Positions 61,471 through 64,000 of a stretch of 64,000 nt of DNA are shown piece after piece. The stretch is taken from assembly GCA_944989445.1 (NCBI GenBank), contig CALYLW010000012.1, positions 847,001 to 911,000 on the forward strand. Direction: 5' to 3'. Positions within the stretch are counted from its first letter, which is position 1, and every line of letters starts with the position of its first letter. The translations under genes were made by a program, and so were the position numbers. The DNA comes from Ampullaceana balthica. Its lineage: Eukaryota; Mollusca; Gastropoda; Lymnaeidae. The notes below the pieces were generated by a model. It saw only the letters and a list, made by a program, of their open reading frames with translations, did not search any database and had not been told where the DNA came from.

Positions 61471-61612
61471 ATGTCTTAAATAAATGTATAATCTAGACTA
61501 CCAATGAATTATTTCTAATTTTTTTAATTTGTCTAGAGTTGTAGTCCGTTTGGGATACACATTTTATGTGTACTGAATGCAATGAACTTGATAGCAATGT
61601 ACATTGTGTGCG
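61471..61612 (+). repeat. 140-bp duplicated segment, copy 1
   Basis: From ATGTCTTAAATAAATGTATA through AATCTAGACTACCAATGA and GTAGTCCGTTTGGGATACAC to GATAGCAATGTACATTNTGTG, ~90% identical by eye to 62692-62834. Confidence 0.85.
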
Positions 61613-62406
61613 TTTGTACAGATGCGAATGAGGGTTCAACTAACGGGTGTATAATATTACGCCTCTACGAGTACATTGAAATACGTTTGTACGGATGTTT
61701 GGCAACAGCACGACTTCAGGGACATTTGACTGTACGACTGCACGGGTTAATTTGTTTTAACTTTCATTTTTTACATTAATTATTAATGAAAGGTTGTCAT
61801 AAATAAGACTGAGATTTGCACTATCTGAAATATCACATACAGCTTTTTGGATTGATTGCTTAAGCTGGCGAGACCCCAACACTCTAAGTATAGAGAATAA
61901 TTGTTAAAACCTGGATCGGTTGGGTGGTGAGGTTCTGTGTGGTGAAAAGGGGGAGGGTAGTGGCTCAACTCGTGCAACGCACCCAGACTTGCACCTCGAA
62001 TTCTAAGCCGTTTTTTTAATGAGCCTGTATTAAATGCCAATCTCGCGGATAATTTTATGTGAACAAACTTTTACGAAACGAGCGCTTGGGGAATCAGCAT
62101 TAGTTTTGAAAGAATTGGGGAAGTTGTGAGGTGAATAGCTGTTGAAGTAAAATGAGTAGTGGTGTTGCAGCGTTATTTTCATTAAAACTGCAAAATTTTC
62201 AAAGCTGTTTAACAGCTTAAGCCGAAGACACGGAATAAATTTATTAAATAAGAGATAGAAATTAATTCTCAAAGTAGCCACATGTGAGTCTAACCTCAAC
62301 ACAACTTTTTTTTTGGTGGTACTTTTAGTAAGAATTAGGGACCGCCCATAAAAATGACCGAGTATTGATTTAAAAAATATAGCGGCAAGTTTGGGGAATA
62401 AATCAA

Positions 62407-62590
62407 AGGCGTCGCTAGGGTTGGTGTCACTCAGTGCGGTAGATCATGTAGTAGCCCCCTCACGACTCACCCCATACAGGTCATCCGAGTATGCCAGTGC
62501 CAACTAACGTGATTATACAGAATAGTACTTTTTGGTATTACCCTTGTCATGGTTTCACCCGGCGCTGTCCGCACCCCCGTAGTGACGCCT
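62407..62590. mobile_element. MITE with AGGCGTC...GACGCCT ends
   Basis: Left AGGCGTCGCTAGGGT and right CCCGTAGTGACGCCT form an imperfect ~14-bp terminal inverted repeat. 184 bp, clearly richer in G+C than the flanks, non-coding. GTGTCACTCAGTGCGGTAGA follows the left end. Flanking duplications are not clear. A hAT-like origin is suggested by the ends only. Confidence 0.55.
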
Positions 62591-62691
62591 AAGGCATAAA
62601 TAACACACAAATGTGGATTACACGTTAAGAAAATTATCATCTTAAAAAGTTAAAATTTCTCTGAATAAAGAAAATATTTAGAAGCTCATAA

Positions 62692-62834
62692 ATGTCTTAA
62701 ATCAATGTATAATCTAGACTACCAATGACTTATTTCAAATTTGTTAACTTTGTCTAGAGGTGTAGCCCGTTTGGGATGTACATTTTATGTGTACTGAATG
62801 CAATGAACTTGATAGCAATGTACATTCTGTGAGT
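62692..62834 (+). repeat. 140-bp duplicated segment, copy 2
   Basis: Second copy of 61471-61612, same orientation, 1.22 kb downstream; the flanks are unrelated. Confidence 0.85.
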
Positions 62835-63032
62835 AAGAAAATTAAATTTTGAAAGTCTTTTGTATGGGTGTTTTGGAATGTGTGTAAACTTTTGATTGAA
62901 TAAAAGTCAGTGAAACTCAAATCAGGTTAATTCTTTTATAAAGCTTTAGTAAGACTAATGCATCACCCAGTATTTTTAGTTTCTTTTAAATTTTAGGGAA
63001 TGTTTTGCTTTTTATTATTACCACTTTTTTTT

Positions 63033-63220
63033 ATTAACTTGCTTTCGTTCCTGTCTGTCCACAATTTTTCAAATCTGCCAACGTAGAATTAAACCACTTC
63101 TGATGGTCCTAGAGATTTTTAAAATCTATCATAGATAGATATTGGATGACAATGCATTGTATCAAAATTTCAGATCGATCGAATGTACCGTTATTAAATT
63201 ATTGAACTTTTTAGTTTATC
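63033..63220 (-). repeat. Family G repeat, copy 2
   Basis: Nearly identical to 28960-29145: CTGCCAACGTAGAATTAAAC, CACTTCTGATGGTCCTAGAG, AATTTCAGATCGATCGAATG and GAACTTTTTAGTTTATCTAT. A probable solo LTR begins six bases after the match ends. Confidence 0.75.
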
Positions 63221-63225
63221 TATAT

Positions 63226-63577
63226 TGTCACATGTGAATCATGAGTGAATCACCAGTGTATCATGTGTGTATTGCATGATCGGATGACGGAGAGGTCACG
63301 TGAGTAATAAGCGCGGGAAGAAAGAAGCCTTCCCAATGGCTGAGAAGGTTGGGCGATGAGTTGTCAGAGAAGTTCCGTAGTGGAAGGACGGAATGTGTGT
63401 GTGCCTCTGGATTTCCACGTTGTATAACCTCAAATTATATTTCTGTGTACAAAGTATAAATATTAAAGTTGTTTTGTTGAAGCAAGTTCTTCAGTGGATT
63501 ATTGTGTACAAGATTCTGTATTGAAAGAACGCCTACAAGTTACATATTAATAAGTAAAAAAGACAGTCACAGTTACA
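63226..63577. mobile_element. Probable solo LTR, 352 bp
   Basis: Begins TGTCACATGTGAATCATG and ends CAGTTACA, that is TG...CA ends, with identical 5-bp flanks TATAT at 63221-63225 and 63578-63582. It interrupts a family G copy that is uninterrupted at 28960-29270. A TATAAA at 63455 could be its promoter box. No gag, pol or primer-binding site follows, hence solo. The TATAT duplication is low-complexity, so chance is possible. Confidence 0.55.
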
Positions 63578-63899
63578 TATATGTAAGCCTATGTATTATC
63601 CGTCTGTCCTTGTTTACATTACATTCACGTGCCGAGTTCACACCAACCTCGACCACAAAAACCATGTTTAACATCAAGGGGAGATCAGTCATTTCCAGTC
63701 TGTAAATGTTTATTCGGGCAATGCGTATTATATTTGAACATAATCTATACTTAAAACTCACCATAGCATACACTTAGACTAAAAAGATTAAAATAAATAG
63801 AAGCAAAAAAAAATTTTTTTTAAAAACCACGTTTTTATAAGCGGACTAAAAATTTAAAATTTAAAATAAGTACTATGATGTAATATGACTAAAACCGTG

Positions 63900-64000
63900 G
63901 GCGGGCGCTTTTAAGGCGTTTGGCTAAAATGATTAGGGTTTACAAATGACGAGTAAGAAAATGAGTGAATTGAATTAGTTCATCATGAGAAGCGCCCGCC
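63900..64000. repeat. Inverted repeat at window edge
   Basis: GGCGGGCGCTT at about 63900-63912 is matched by AAGCGCCCGCC at the last bases of the window, ~75 bp apart. Related GGGCGGGCGC occurs at 29240-29250. The element may continue beyond the window. Confidence 0.6.

Overview
The window is animal genomic DNA: AT-rich (roughly 30% GC by eye), with no operons, no ribosome-binding sites and no intact protein-coding gene. Nearly everything that can be recognised is transposable-element debris. The mix (Helitrons with CTAG 3' ends, a ZMYM1-like hAT transposon, CR1/Jockey-type LINE fragments, tRNA-derived SINEs, foldback MITEs, a probable solo LTR and long CAA- and TA-type microsatellites) fits an invertebrate, perhaps a mollusc or another lophotrochozoan. 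The species assignment is an inference and is weak.

Layout. 1-3200: unique AT-rich DNA with one 80-bp minisatellite. 3205-5024: nested and back-to-back short Helitrons. 6088-6930: two MITE-like elements. 12332-15018: a Helitron fragment followed by five head-to-tail copies of a ~0.5-kb repeat (family F). 16055-20259: a decayed protein-coding Helitron. 20340-23762: a hAT transposon with perfect 8-bp target duplications, inserted into another F copy whose remainder continues to 24838. 26130-27732: three head-to-tail GGCGCC-rich Helitrons. 28110-29523: MITE-like and hairpin repeats. 32317-35527: a long repeat with internal ~300-bp reiterations, interrupted by a LINE 3' end. 36717-36935: the best candidate for a host exon. 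37974-39870: a 5'-truncated LINE. 40300-48450: MITEs, two tRNA-Val-like SINEs, one more GGCGCC Helitron and two inverted F-like copies. 49912-53920: more long repeats. 54434-58057: a four-unit array of ~0.9-kb CAA-rich repeats, ended by another short Helitron. 58507-64000: diverged repeats, a possible SINE, a duplicated 140-bp segment and a probable solo LTR.

How the parts relate. The coding Helitron (16055-20259) and the ~440-bp elements at 3446, 3902, 4580 and 58058 share a 3' end: a short CCGTCA/TGACGG hairpin about 9 nt before CTAG. The short elements are therefore likely non-autonomous partners of that lineage. The coding copy cannot supply transposase itself: it carries stops and frameshifts, and it has lost the HUH nuclease core between the first Rep segment and the following domain. 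Two insertions can be read directly against undisturbed copies inside the same window: hAT into F, and a Helitron pair into a GGCGCC Helitron. These give a relative chronology.

Most long open frames (polyQ/N/T, polyL/C, IYIYI-type) are translations of microsatellites and are not annotated as genes.
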